The notes: generated by a model from the letters alone, not told the origin. A stretch of 49,280 nucleotides of DNA from CAYRPN01 sp964426135 (GCA_964426135.1 CAYRPN010000034.1:1-49280); one strand, 5' to 3'. Counted from the first letter of the stretch, positions 16,213 to 24,865 are shown. Numbers and translations: made by a program.

Positions 16213-17418
16213 ATGCCTGAAATCACGCTCTCCAAAGAAGAAATCCAGCGCTACTCCCGGCACCTGATCCTGCCCGAGGTCGCGCTCGATGGCCAGAAAA
16301 AACTCAAAGCCGCCAGCGTGCTGTGCATCGGCACCGGCGGACTTGGCGCGCCGGTGTCGCTCTATCTCGCGGCGGCAGGCGTTGGGCGCATCGGGCTGGT
16401 GGATTTTGACAACGTCGATTTCTCCAACCTGCAGCGACAGGTTTTGTTCAGCACGCAGGATGTCGGCAAGCCCAAGATCGAAGCGGCGCGAGATCGCCTG
16501 TCCGCGCTGAATCCGCATGTGCAGATCATGCTCCACAGCGGCCACCTCAACTCCACCAACGCGCTGGACATCGTGAACAACTACGACGTGGTCGTCGACG
16601 GCACCGACAACTTTCCCACGCGCTATTGCACCAACGATGCGTGCGTGCTGCTGAAGAAGCCCAACGTGTATGGCTCCATCTTCCGCTTCGAGGGGCAGGC
16701 GACGGTGTTCGATCCGCGGCCCCCGGAAAGCGCCGCCGGAGGCACGCCGTCCGCCGCGCGACGCGGCCCCTGCTACCGCTGCCTCTATCCCGAGCCGCCG
16801 CCGCCGGGCATGGTGCCCAGCTGCGCCGAGGGCGGCGTGCTGGGGATTCTGCCGGGCGTCGTCGGCTGCATCCAGGCGACCGAGGCGATCAAGCTCATCC
16901 TCGGCAAGGGCAAGCCGCTGACGAATCGGCTCGTGCGCTACAACGCGCTGGACATGGCGTTCAAGGAATACAAGATTCGCCGCGACCCGGCGTGCCCGAT
17001 CTGCGGCGATCATCCGACCATCACCAAGCTCATCGACTACGAACAGTTCTGCGGCATCCGCGGCGAGGAATCGGACACGATCATCCGCACGCCCGGCAAC
17101 GCCATTCCCGCCATCACGGTGCAGGAGTTGAAGAAGAAGCTGGATCGCCGCGATGAGTTCGTCCTGATCGACGTGCGCGAGCAGCACGAGCATCAAATCT
17201 GCAACCTCCCACAGGCGACGCTGATTCCGCTGGGGACGGTGCCGGCGAGGCTCAGCGAGTTCGATCCGACGAAGGCGTATGTCGTACACTGCAAGATGGG
17301 CGGCCGCAGCGCCCAGGCCGTGGAGATCATGCGCAAGGCGGGGCTGAATGCGATCAACGTCGCCGGCGGGATCACGGCGTGGGCGAAGGAGATCGACAAG
17401 AGCATGCCAGTGTATTGA
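16213..17418 (+). CDS. moeZ: Adenylyltransferase/sulfurtransferase (MoeZ/MoeB-rhodanese type)
   Basis: An E1-like enzyme that adenylates the C-terminal Gly-Gly of a ubiquitin-like sulfur carrier (MoaD or ThiS type) and then sulfurates it through its own rhodanese domain. The 401 residues show the nucleotide fold GTGGLGAPVS (41-49), LVDFDNVDFSNLQRQ and DGTDNFPTR. Structural zinc ligands are C187/C190 (CYRC) and C261/C264 (CPIC). The C-terminal rhodanese domain has its persulfide Cys at 360 in VHCKMGGRS. A MoaD-type carrier ending in Gly-Gly is encoded at 44432-44677 and could be a partner, though the two genes are 27 kb apart. The start at ATG 16213 matches the usual LSKEEIQRYSRHLILPEV opening. 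Confidence 0.93.
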   Translation: MPEITLSKEEIQRYSRHLILPEVALDGQKKLKAASVLCIGTGGLGAPVSLYLAAAGVGRIGLVDFDNVDFSNLQRQVLFSTQDVGKPKIEAARDRLSALNPHVQIMLHSGHLNSTNALDIVNNYDVVVDGTDNFPTRYCTNDACVLLKKPNVYGSIFRFEGQATVFDPRPPESAAGGTPSAARRGPCYRCLYPEPPPPGMVPSCAEGGVLGILPGVVGCIQATEAIKLILGKGKPLTNRLVRYNALDMAFKEYKIRRDPACPICGDHPTITKLIDYEQFCGIRGEESDTIIRTPGNAIPAITVQELKKKLDRRDEFVLIDVREQHEHQICNLPQATLIPLGTVPARLSEFDPTKAYVVHCKMGGRSAQAVEIMRKAGLNAINVAGGITAWAKEIDKSMPVY

Positions 17419-17439
17419 GCGACACGGGACGGGCGGCTG

Positions 17440-17481
17440 TTGACGCTATTGATGTGGGGCGCTAGTATCGTGGTACGATAC
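17440..17481 (+). promoter_or_regulatory. higAB promoter with overlapping operator palindrome
   Basis: A sigma-70-like promoter reads TTGACG (17440-17445), 17-bp spacer, TAGTAT (17463-17468). A perfect inverted repeat GTATCGTGGTACGATAC (17465-17481; 7-bp arms, 3-bp spacer) overlaps the -10 box and the predicted start. This is where an autoregulatory HigA dimer would be expected to bind. It lies 22 bp before the higA ATG. Confidence 0.75.
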
Positions 17482-17503
17482 GTTTCACGAGGATCGATCC
17501 GCC

Positions 17504-17809
17504 ATGGCTGCCAAGCTTCCCATCATTCATCCCGGCGAAGTGCTGGAAGAGGAGTTTCTCGCGCCGCTGGCGGTGACGCGCTACCGTCTGGCCAAGGCCA
17601 CCGGGCTGGCGCCGACGCGCGTGGGGCAGATTTGTGCGGGCCGGCGCGCCATCACGGCCGAGACCGCGCTGCGATTCTCCCGCTTCTTTGGAAACTCGCC
17701 GCAGTTCTGGATGAACCTGCAGGCGGAGTACGATCTGCGCGTCGCCAGTCGGATTCATCAACGTCAGGTCGAACGCGAGGTGACGCCTCTGCTGCCGGCC
17801 CGCGCATGA
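17504..17809 (+). CDS. higA: HigA-type antitoxin, HTH
   Basis: The 101-residue VapI/HigA-like protein opens with IIHPGEVLEEEFLAPLAVTRYRLAKATGLAPTRVGQICAGRRAITAETALRF, a typical XRE helix-turn-helix, and has the family block FFGNSPQFWMNLQAEYDL. It should neutralise the HigB toxin encoded 28 bp downstream and repress the shared promoter through the palindrome at 17465-17481. The start ATG 17504 is preceded by GAGGA. Canonical hig loci have the toxin first; here the antitoxin is first. Confidence 0.9.
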   Translation: MAAKLPIIHPGEVLEEEFLAPLAVTRYRLAKATGLAPTRVGQICAGRRAITAETALRFSRFFGNSPQFWMNLQAEYDLRVASRIHQRQVEREVTPLLPARA

Positions 17810-17837
17810 CGAATGGCAGCCACCGTGTGGGGGCCTT

Positions 17838-18122
17838 ATGTCGATTCGATCCTTCTTCTGCAAGGACACCGAGGCCGTGTTTCGGCAAGAGCGGGCGCGG
17901 CGCTTCCCACCGGATATTCAACGGCTGGCGCTGCGCAAGCTGCTGATCCTCCATGCCGCGATCGATGTGGCGGACCTTCGTACGCCGCCGGGCAATCGGC
18001 TGGAGAAACTCAAGGGGGATCGCGCCGGCCAGTGGAGCATCCGCATCAACGATCAGTGGCGCATCTGCTTCGTGTGGCGCGGCGGCGATGCTTACAATGT
18101 CCAGATCGTTGATTACCATTGA
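17838..18122 (+). CDS. higB: HigB/RelE-type toxin
   Basis: A 94-residue protein of the HigB (RelE-fold) mRNA-interferase family: SIRSFFCKDTEAVF, FPPDIQRLALRKLLILHAA, PPGNRLEKLKGDRAGQWSIRINDQWRICFVW and a C-terminal VQIVDYH. Members cleave mRNA on the ribosome when free of antitoxin. The Arg and Trp residues in the WSIRINDQWRICF block are the conserved family core. It is cotranscribed with higA. Its stop codon is 53 bp before the preferred start of the kinase fusion gene, on the same strand, so read-through into that gene is possible. Confidence 0.9.
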   Translation: MSIRSFFCKDTEAVFRQERARRFPPDIQRLALRKLLILHAAIDVADLRTPPGNRLEKLKGDRAGQWSIRINDQWRICFVWRGGDAYNVQIVDYH

Positions 18123-18175
18123 CGTCGTTGCAAGAGCATGACGCGGCATTTCACGCCGCAGCCCAAGGCCACGCC

Positions 18176-21046
18176 ATGTCCGACGGAGACACGACTCAAA
18201 ACCCCGCCGCCCACGCCTCGCACCTGATGGTGCTGATGTTCACCGACGTGGAAGGCTCGGTCGACCTGAAGCGTCAGCTCGGCGACAGCGCCGTCGCCAA
18301 ACTCATCACGCAGCACGACAATCTTTTCAAGCAGATCATCGCGGCGACGCCGGGAGCGCAGATTCTCAAGGACGTGGGTGACGGCTTCCTCGCGCGGTTC
18401 GCCACGCCCAGCGACGCCGTCAATGCCGCGCTGCGCTTTCAATTTGGGCTGAACAACGGCGACTGGCAGCCGCAGAAGTTGCGCGTTCGCATCGGCCTGC
18501 ACCTGGGCGAAGTGACGGAGATGGATCACGAAGTCGAGGGCCAGCGGAAAATCCTCGGCCTGCCCGCCGACATCACCGCGCGAGTGATGGGCCTGTCGCA
18601 AGGCGGCCAGATTCTGCTGACCCGCGCCGCCTTCGATGCCGCGCGGCAGTATGTGCGCACGCATCCGACGATCGCGGGGGCGACCGCCGCCCCGCCGCCG
18701 ATCAGGTGGATGGCGTACGGGCGTTACCTGGTCAAGGGCGTGGAGGAACCGGTCGAGATCTTCGAAGTCGGCGCCGAAGGCATCGGCCCGATGAAGCCGC
18801 CGCCGGACACGGACAAGGCGCGGCGCGCTGTCGCCGCGGACGAAGAAGAGACGCTCGGCTGGCGGCCGGCGGCGGGCCTGAGCATTCCGCGCCGTCCGGG
18901 CTGGGCGCTGGACCGCAAGCTGGGCGAAGGCGGCTTCGGCGAAGTCTGGCTGGGACGCCACATCAAGACCGCCGACCCGCGCGTGTTCAAGTTCTGTTTC
19001 GACGTGGAGAAATTGCGTTCGTTCCGGCGCGAGCTGACGCTCTTCCGCATGATTCGCCACACCCTGGGCGATCGCAAGGACATCGCGCGACTTCACGAGG
19101 TGCAGCTCGAATCACCGCCCTATTTCCTCGAGAGTGAGTTCAGCGAAAAGGGCAACCTCGTCGACTGGGCCAGCGACATCGGCGGGATCGCCAAGGTGCC
19201 GCTGGAGACGCGCATCGACATGGCGGCCCGCGTCGCCGACGCCGTCGCCGCGGCGCACTCGGTCGGCATCCTGCACAAGGACATCAAGCCGCAGAACATC
19301 CTCGTGCAGCTCGCCGAGGACGGCACGCCGCGGCCGATTCTTTCCGACTTCGGCATCGGCGTGGTGACCGACCTGCAGCGGCTGGACAAGCTGGCGATCA
19401 CGCAGGCCGGCTTCACCGCGTCCGATGTTTCCGACAACGATTCGAGCCGCACCGGCACGCGCATGTACGCCCCGCCGGAGGTGCTGGCGGATCGGCCGTT
19501 CACCGTGCAGGGCGACATCTACGCGCTGGGCATCCTGCTCTTTCAGCTCGTCATCGCCGACTTGAAGAAGCCGCTCGCCAGCGGATGGGAACGGCACGTG
19601 CCTGACGCGCTCTTGCGCGAGGACATCAACGTCTGCGTCGAGGGCGATCCGGATCGCAGGCTCGCCAGCGCCCATGAACTGGCCGTGCGACTGCGCGGGC
19701 TCGCCGAGCGCCGCCTGCGCATCGAGCGCGAGGCGCAGGCCGCCGCGCGACAGGCGAAACGGCGCAGGCTGGTGCGCGTCTCCATCGCGGCAGTCGTCGT
19801 GCTGGCGGCGGCGCTGACGATTCTCACCTTCGCCCTGGTGCGCGAGACCAGCCTGCGGCAGCGCGCCGAACGCGCGGAACAGCGCGCCGAGTCCGCCAAC
19901 GGGTTCCTTCGCTCCATGCTCGAATCGGTCAACGCCGACAGCGGCAAGGCGGAGGACTTCAGCGTCCGTCAGTTGCTCGACGCAGCCGCCAGCTCGCTGG
20001 ACGCGCGATTCGCCGACCAGCCCGAGGTGCGGTCGGACATTCAAAGCACGCTGGGGGTTTCGTACCACGCGCTGGGGCAGTTTTCCGACGCTTACAAGCA
20101 GCTCGCCGCCGCCTACGAAACCCGCAAGATCACGCTTGGGCCGGAGCATCCGGACACGCTCAGCGCGATGCACCATCTGGCCAACGCCCTGACCATGATG
20201 AACCGCGCCGCCGACGCCCTGGCGATGAAGCGCGAACTGGTGGAACTCCGCCGCCGCGTGCTTGGCGCCGAGCACCGGGACACGCTGCGTTCGATCGACA
20301 GTCTGGCGACATCGCTCTACTACGGCGCGGAGCGCGAGGAAGGCGAGGAGCTTCGCCGCGATGTGCTTGCCGTCCGCCGCCGCGTGCTGGGCGAAAGCGA
20401 CCCGGACACCCTGATGTCGATCAGCGCCCTGGCGCAGCTGGCGCTGGAGCGAAAAGACCTGGTGGAGGCGGAGAAGCTTTACCGCATCGTTCACCAGGGC
20501 CGCCGGTCGCAACTGGGCGAGCACCACGCGGACACGTTGACCACGGCCGCGAGCCTGGCGCGGGTGCTCTCCAGCAAAGGCGATCACTCCGAGGCTGAGC
20601 GAATGCTCAGCGAGACGGTGGCGGCCCTGACGAAGAAGCTCGGCGGCGAGCACCTGCAGACGCTGATGGCGCGCACCACGCTGGCGACGACGATTCTTGA
20701 GCAGGGCCGCGGCGCCGACGCGGAGTTGATCGCGCGGGACTGCATCCGTCTGCTGGAAAAGCAGATGGCGCCGACGCATTTTTCGGTGATGCGCGCTTAT
20801 GCGGCACTGGGCGATGCGCTGCTGCGGCAGGCGAAGATCGAGGAAGCGGAAACCGTCTGCCGGCGCGTGCTCGCCGGCCGGCAACAGTCGCTGCAGAAAG
20901 GCCACCGCTTCATCATCGAAAGCATGCGCCGCCTCGCCGATGTGCTTCACGAAGCGGGCAAGGAGGACGAGGCCCAGCAACTGAGCAAAGAGGCGGACGA
21001 ACTGGAGAAGCAGGCGGCGATACGGGCCTCCAAGGCCGCGAAGTGA
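18176..21046 (+). CDS. Class III cyclase / Ser-Thr protein kinase / TPR fusion protein
   Basis: The frame opens at TTG 18119, overlapping higB. ATG 18176 (MSDGDTTQNP) is preferred, giving 956 residues. Residues about 18-170 form a class III nucleotide cyclase domain: FTDVEGS has metal Asp24, DVGDGFLARF has Asp69, and LPADITARVM keeps the catalytic Arg but has Asp where Asn is usual. Residues about 245-520 form a protein kinase: GEGGFGEVW, Lys272, HKDIKPQNIL (Asp369) and DFG (Asp391). A membrane span follows (about 534-556), and then tetratricopeptide repeats of the kinesin-light-chain type (about 610-930, with units such as LGPEHPDTLSAMHHLA). The TPR part should lie across the membrane from the kinase. 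Cyclase-first fusion to a Hanks-type kinase suggests coupled nucleotide and phosphorylation signalling; whether the cyclase is active is open. Confidence 0.9.
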   Translation: MSDGDTTQNPAAHASHLMVLMFTDVEGSVDLKRQLGDSAVAKLITQHDNLFKQIIAATPGAQILKDVGDGFLARFATPSDAVNAALRFQFGLNNGDWQPQKLRVRIGLHLGEVTEMDHEVEGQRKILGLPADITARVMGLSQGGQILLTRAAFDAARQYVRTHPTIAGATAAPPPIRWMAYGRYLVKGVEEPVEIFEVGAEGIGPMKPPPDTDKARRAVAADEEETLGWRPAAGLSIPRRPGWALDRKLGEGGFGEVWLGRHIKTADPRVFKFCFDVEKLRSFRRELTLFRMIRHTLGDRKDIARLHEVQLESPPYFLESEFSEKGNLVDWASDIGGIAKVPLETRIDMAARVADAVAAAHSVGILHKDIKPQNILVQLAEDGTPRPILSDFGIGVVTDLQRLDKLAITQAGFTASDVSDNDSSRTGTRMYAPPEVLADRPFTVQGDIYALGILLFQLVIADLKKPLASGWERHVPDALLREDINVCVEGDPDRRLASAHELAVRLRGLAERRLRIEREAQAAARQAKRRRLVRVSIAAVVVLAAALTILTFALVRETSLRQRAERAEQRAESANGFLRSMLESVNADSGKAEDFSVRQLLDAAASSLDARFADQPEVRSDIQSTLGVSYHALGQFSDAYKQLAAAYETRKITLGPEHPDTLSAMHHLANALTMMNRAADALAMKRELVELRRRVLGAEHRDTLRSIDSLATSLYYGAEREEGEELRRDVLAVRRRVLGESDPDTLMSISALAQLALERKDLVEAEKLYRIVHQGRRSQLGEHHADTLTTAASLARVLSSKGDHSEAERMLSETVAALTKKLGGEHLQTLMARTTLATTILEQGRGADAELIARDCIRLLEKQMAPTHFSVMRAYAALGDALLRQAKIEEAETVCRRVLAGRQQSLQKGHRFIIESMRRLADVLHEAGKEDEAQQLSKEADELEKQAAIRASKAAK

Positions 21047-21155
21047 GCTGGAATCTATTTGATTCTCACGCGGCGTGTGCCATAGGCAAGCGAAGGCTCG
21101 GCGCAGCTTGCCCGTGCGCCCCTCCAAAAAAGCTGATGGCGAAATGGTGCGCGGA

Positions 21156-22721
21156 TCACGGCGTCAGCCAGCCGCGCTGTTGCAGCGCGAGCTTGAACCG
21201 CTCGTGGAGTTCGTCGTAGCGCGGCTTGAACTTCTCAACCGGCGTGAAGGTTCGCTCGATGCGCACCATGGCGGTGATGGCGACGACCAGATCGTTGCCG
21301 TGCGCCGCGCCCGCCGCCGCCAGCACCGCGGCGCCGAACGCCGACTCCGTGCAGGCGGGCCGATGGTACGTGCGACCGGTGACGTCGGCGCGAAGTTGCG
21401 TCCAGACATCGCTTCGACTGCCGCCGCCGGTGGTGTAAACAGCACCGCACGACGACTGCGAAGCGACGTGCAATGGAGCCGGTGCGGCCGTGATTTCAGC
21501 CAACGGTGTGCGGGTCGCGGCATCCAGCGTCTCATAGCACAGGCGTTCGACCAGCGCGACGCCTTGAAGGTGCGCGGCATACTCCGCGACGTCGTCGAGC
21601 CCCTGCGGAAAAGAGGAGTCCGCCGGCCTCTCGACGAAGCCTCTGGCGGCGGGGGCGAGAAATGGAAAACGCTCGCCTTGCCGCGCCAACGGATACAGCA
21701 CCAGATCGACGGGCAAGCGGCTGCTCGCCGCGGCGTCCATCGCTGTGAAGTCCCGTTCCGATGAACGCGTCATCCATTCGCACCCGGTGTTGCTCGCCGC
21801 GCCGGGCAGCCAGCGCGGTTCGCCGCCCGAGGGTCCCGGTAGCTTGTGGCAGTAGATCAACCCGCGCGGATCGATGCACGGCTGGGCCGCCAACCGCTTG
21901 AAAACCAGCGTGGTGCCGAGCGTGGTGTTGTCGTCGCCGAAGTTGCGGGCCCCGCTGGCGATGAAGCCGGCTGTGCCGTCGGTGGCGCCGGCGATGATCC
22001 GCGTCGACGCCGGCAAGCCGAGATCAGCCGCGATGTCGGACCGCATCGTGCCGATGCTCGCGCCCGGCGGAACCACGCGCGGCAAGCGCATGCGAATGTC
22101 GCCAAGTCCTTCCAGCCACGCCGGCCAGCATTCGCCGAGCAGGTCGTAACCCATCTTCAGCGCGTTGCTGTAATCGGTGACGCCGTGCTGCCCGCCGAGT
22201 TGTCCGGCGATGAAATCGGCCTGGTGTACGAAGCACCGCACCGCCGCGAAACGCAGGGGATCGTGCTTCTGCAGCCAGCGGACCTTGGCGATCGCATGCG
22301 AGGCAGCGATGCCGCCGGCGACCGGCACGAACGAGCGATCCGCCGCCGCCGCTGCCGCCAGCTCCTTCGCCTCATCCGAAGCCCGGCCATCGTTGTACAT
22401 CAGGCCCGGCGTCACCGGCTGCCCGCGATGATCGATGCCCAGCACGGTGCCGCTCGTACCGTCAACGCACAGTGCGACGATGGATTCATCGCGTCCGCCC
22501 CGGCTTCGCAGCTTCGTCGCCAGTTCGCGCAACACGCGGCGCGTCAGTTCCCACCATTGCGCCGGATCCTGTTCGTGCCAGCCGGCGGGCAACGTCGAAG
22601 GCCCCGGCGTCAGCGCCGCGCTTGCCGCCGCCAGCACATCGCCGGCCTCATTCACCGCCAGCGCCCGCACGCCGCCGGTGCCCAGGTCGAGTCCGACGAA
22701 GATGGGTTCGATGGTGTGCAT
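21156..22721 (-). CDS. FGGY-family carbohydrate kinase (xylulokinase-like)
   Basis: It phosphorylates a sugar or sugar alcohol with ATP. The 521-residue protein has the actin-like ATPase folds of the family: VGLDLGTGGVRALAV at the N-terminus, CVDGTSGTVLGID, AGATDGTAGFIASGA with the family Asp, and a C-terminal TTGGGSRSDVWTQLRADVTGR ADP-binding block followed by ESAFGAAVLAAAGA. Overall it is closest to xylulokinase-type FGGY enzymes, but substrate cannot be read from sequence. It converges on the kinase fusion gene across 109 bp, which contains only a short hairpin (21085-21112) without a clear T-tract. Downstream of psd on the same strand, with a 42-bp gap. Confidence 0.87.
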   Translation of the reverse strand: MHTIEPIFVGLDLGTGGVRALAVNEAGDVLAAASAALTPGPSTLPAGWHEQDPAQWWELTRRVLRELATKLRSRGGRDESIVALCVDGTSGTVLGIDHRGQPVTPGLMYNDGRASDEAKELAAAAAADRSFVPVAGGIAASHAIAKVRWLQKHDPLRFAAVRCFVHQADFIAGQLGGQHGVTDYSNALKMGYDLLGECWPAWLEGLGDIRMRLPRVVPPGASIGTMRSDIAADLGLPASTRIIAGATDGTAGFIASGARNFGDDNTTLGTTLVFKRLAAQPCIDPRGLIYCHKLPGPSGGEPRWLPGAASNTGCEWMTRSSERDFTAMDAAASSRLPVDLVLYPLARQGERFPFLAPAARGFVERPADSSFPQGLDDVAEYAAHLQGVALVERLCYETLDAATRTPLAEITAAPAPLHVASQSSCGAVYTTGGGSRSDVWTQLRADVTGRTYHRPACTESAFGAAVLAAAGAAHGNDLVVAITAMVRIERTFTPVEKFKPRYDELHERFKLALQQRGWLTP

Positions 22722-22763
22722 AGGCGCGCGTCGAGCAATGCTCGACGGCTAAACGGGGAGATG

Positions 22764-23447
22764 CTACTGCTTGTCGCCATCCTGCTGGCCTGGCGGCAAC
22801 ACCTCGAATATTTCCGTGACGCCGCCCCAGACGCGCTGGCCCTTCTGGATCAGCACTTTCGGGGCGTGCGACCTGGGCACGTAAACCTCGGCGGTGGAAC
22901 CCATCTTGATGATGCCGAAGCGCTCGCCGCGCTGCAGGATATCGCCTTCCTTCGCGGCGCAGACGATGGTGCGGGCGATCATGCCTGCAACCTGCCGCAC
23001 CGCCGCGACCGGCGTCTTCTTCGTCGCGTGCAGCAGCGGAAACATCGTCCAGGAGTTCTGCTCCGCCGACTCAGGCCGCATCGCATTGAGGTATTTGCCG
23101 GCCTTGCTGGTGATCGGGCCGACCATGCCGTGACACGGCGAGCGGTTGACGTGGACATCGAGCACGCTGAGGAAGATGCGAATGACCGAAGCGCCTTCGC
23201 CGAAGAGTTCGAAGTGCTCCAGTTCGTGGACGGAGCTGACCACGCCGTCCGCCGGGGCAATCATGACATTGCGGCGAACCGGTGTGTTGCGTTCCGGATC
23301 GCGGTAGAAGGCGAGCAGGCAGAGGGTGACGATCACGATGGGAATGATGACGAGCCACCACTTCAAGGCGCAGACGACGGCGATCAGCGCCAGGCCGGTC
23401 AGACCAATGATCCAGCAGTCACGGGATGCGTAGGAACTCAACTTCAT
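22764..23447 (-). CDS. psd: Phosphatidylserine decarboxylase family protein, short type
   Basis: It converts phosphatidylserine to phosphatidylethanolamine at the membrane. At 227 residues it is the short (archaeal/Bacteroidetes-like) type. Two hydrophobic stretches (13-29 and 31-48) anchor it. IAPADGVVSS carries the conserved Asp67, and LDVHVNRSPCHG carries His99 and His106. The self-cleavage site is MGST at 182-185, where cleavage between Gly183 and Ser184 would create the pyruvoyl group. Usual motifs here are LGST, GSS or GSR, so the GST variant is acceptable. No phosphatidylserine synthase gene is adjacent. Confidence 0.9.
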   Translation of the reverse strand: MKLSSYASRDCWIIGLTGLALIAVVCALKWWLVIIPIVIVTLCLLAFYRDPERNTPVRRNVMIAPADGVVSSVHELEHFELFGEGASVIRIFLSVLDVHVNRSPCHGMVGPITSKAGKYLNAMRPESAEQNSWTMFPLLHATKKTPVAAVRQVAGMIARTIVCAAKEGDILQRGERFGIIKMGSTAEVYVPRSHAPKVLIQKGQRVWGGVTEIFEVLPPGQQDGDKQ

Positions 23448-23545
23448 GGTGGAGAAGTGTGCGGGGGAAGCGGCGGAAAGTCAATCAGCGAAGCGAGCGG
23501 GAACGCAGACAATGCGAATCGTTAGTAGTGAGTGGTGAGTGGTGA

Positions 23546-23631
23546 GTGGTGAATGGTTATTGCGGAAATTGGTTCTGAGGCTGCAAGGTTGGCTCCTCCG
23601 AAATAACCAATCACGACTAACCATTCACCAC
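23546..23631. repeat. Inverted repeat upstream of psd
   Basis: Perfect 14-bp arms (23546-23559 and 23618-23631) contain GTGGTGAATGGTTA and its complement. The left side is preceded by three tandem GAGTGGT-like units from 23529. It is one of several unrelated palindromic elements in the window's intergenic DNA. Confidence 0.85.
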
Positions 23632-23653
23632 GAACGATTCGCCTCTTGCCAAC

Positions 23654-23678
23654 AAAAAACCCCGGACGAAGCCGGGGC
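23654..23678 (-). terminator. Rho-independent terminator, minus strand
   Basis: On the minus strand, a stem CCCCGG/CCGGGG (23660-23665 with 23672-23677) and 6-nt loop are followed by six T's. It serves the minus-strand HTH-membrane gene whose stop is at 23833. The MITE-like element 23710-23832 separates the two; without it the terminator would begin about 30 bp after the stop codon. Confidence 0.85.
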
Positions 23679-23709
23679 TTGTTCGTGTTTGAGGGAGTGC
23701 GGTGACTTA

Positions 23710-23832
23710 GGAACGCGACCGAAATAAGTTCTCCATTTAGCCGGCGGGCTTGCCCGCCGAGACGCCGCGGCGGGCAAGCCCGCCGGCTAAATGGGGGACC
23801 GCCAATTCGCGAAGTTATTTCGGCCCCGTTCC
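23710..23832. mobile_element. 123-bp MITE-like palindrome with TTA duplication
   Basis: A nested palindrome: terminal arms starting GGAACG (about 23710-23727 and 23815-23832, two mismatches) enclose perfect 26-bp arms (23734-23759 and 23768-23793) around an 8-nt loop. TTA stands directly outside both ends (23707-23709 and 23833-23835), as expected of a 3-bp target duplication. The right-hand TTA is the stop codon (TAA, minus strand) of the neighbouring gene, so the insertion kept the reading frame's end and landed in its 3' untranslated region. Confidence 0.75.
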
Positions 23833-24765
23833 TTACGCGGCGGACTTGCCGGCCTGGCTTCGGCCGATCAGCCAACCGACGAGGGCGAAGACCAGCGTCG
23901 CGCCAAGGCCGCCGATCATGACGTAGAGCGCGGTCTTGTCTTCCGCGCCGCCGGGGCCGGCAAGCTTGGCGGTCAGCGACTGGGGCGAGCCCTGCACGAT
24001 GGAGAAGGCGACGATCAAGCCGACGACGAGCACCGCCAGGCCGACGATCATCGCGCCGACGGCCAGTCCCGTGCCGCCGGGATCGGGGGCTTCCACGGCT
24101 TCGACGTAGACGGGCGCGCCGCCGGCGGCATATTCCAGGCCGCTGGCGCCGGAGGCTTCGAAGGAAGCCCCCGCGCCGGCCGGGGCGAAGGCGCCGGAAG
24201 AGCCGACGCCCTGTTTCTGGTCGGAGCCCTCGGTGGGATAGATTTCGTCGAGCAGTTCAGCGCCCAGGCTGGTGTCGTCGCTTTCCTGAGTCAGGTCGAG
24301 CAGGCCCGAGCCGGAGCCGACGCTTTCGAGGGCGAGTTCTTCTTCATCTTCCACGGGCTTGACGATGGTCTGGGCGTGTGCGTCGGCTTCTTCGATTTCG
24401 CCGGCGTCGAACACGCTGATGCCCGTGGCCATGCGGGAGTCTTCGCTCTTGTTCTTCTTCTTCTTGGCGCCCGGCAGTTCGTCGTCGTCAGCCAGGCTGA
24501 TCTGGTCCGACGCGCCGGCCAGCGGAATCTCGCCGGTGGACAGGCCGGTCTCATCGAGCGGAATCGCGCCGCTGGAGATGCCGGTGACTTCGTCGTCTTC
24601 GCCCTTGGCGGCGGAGAGCGCGTCGACCTGGTCGCGCTTGAACATGAGCTTGTCGCGATCGCGGAACTGCTGCAGCTTGCCCTGCGACGCCATGGACTTC
24701 ACGGCATCTTCGGTCGCGCCGAGCTTCTCAGCCGTCTCCGCCAACGTGTAAAACATCTTGGCCAT
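23833..24765 (-). CDS. Excisionase-type HTH protein with acidic linker and two C-terminal membrane spans
   Basis: The 310-residue protein starts at ATG 24765 with AGGGA upstream; an in-frame TTG lies two codons earlier. Residues 1-50 (MFYTLAETAEKLGATEDAVKSMASQGKLQQFRDRDKLMFKRDQV) form a MerR/excisionase-like helix-turn-helix. Residues about 55-225 are acidic, low-complexity and rich in Gly, Ala, Ser and Asp, with one KKKKNK patch. Two hydrophobic helices follow (about 234-258 and 281-302). The layout suggests a DNA-binding domain tethered to the cytoplasmic membrane or a scaffold protein; similar HTH-linker-TM proteins occur in planctomycetes without known function. The stop codon TAA was preserved by insertion of a MITE-like element. 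Confidence 0.7.
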   Translation of the reverse strand: MAKMFYTLAETAEKLGATEDAVKSMASQGKLQQFRDRDKLMFKRDQVDALSAAKGEDDEVTGISSGAIPLDETGLSTGEIPLAGASDQISLADDDELPGAKKKKNKSEDSRMATGISVFDAGEIEEADAHAQTIVKPVEDEEELALESVGSGSGLLDLTQESDDTSLGAELLDEIYPTEGSDQKQGVGSSGAFAPAGAGASFEASGASGLEYAAGGAPVYVEAVEAPDPGGTGLAVGAMIVGLAVLVVGLIVAFSIVQGSPQSLTAKLAGPGGAEDKTALYVMIGGLGATLVFALVGWLIGRSQAGKSAA

Positions 24766-24865
24766 GATCAATCCCTGGGATGTAGAAGGTGAACCCGAGG
24801 CAACTCGATGGACGATGGTAGTTTACGCAAGGTCGAGGGAAGTCGCAAGCAGAAGGGTCGAAGGG

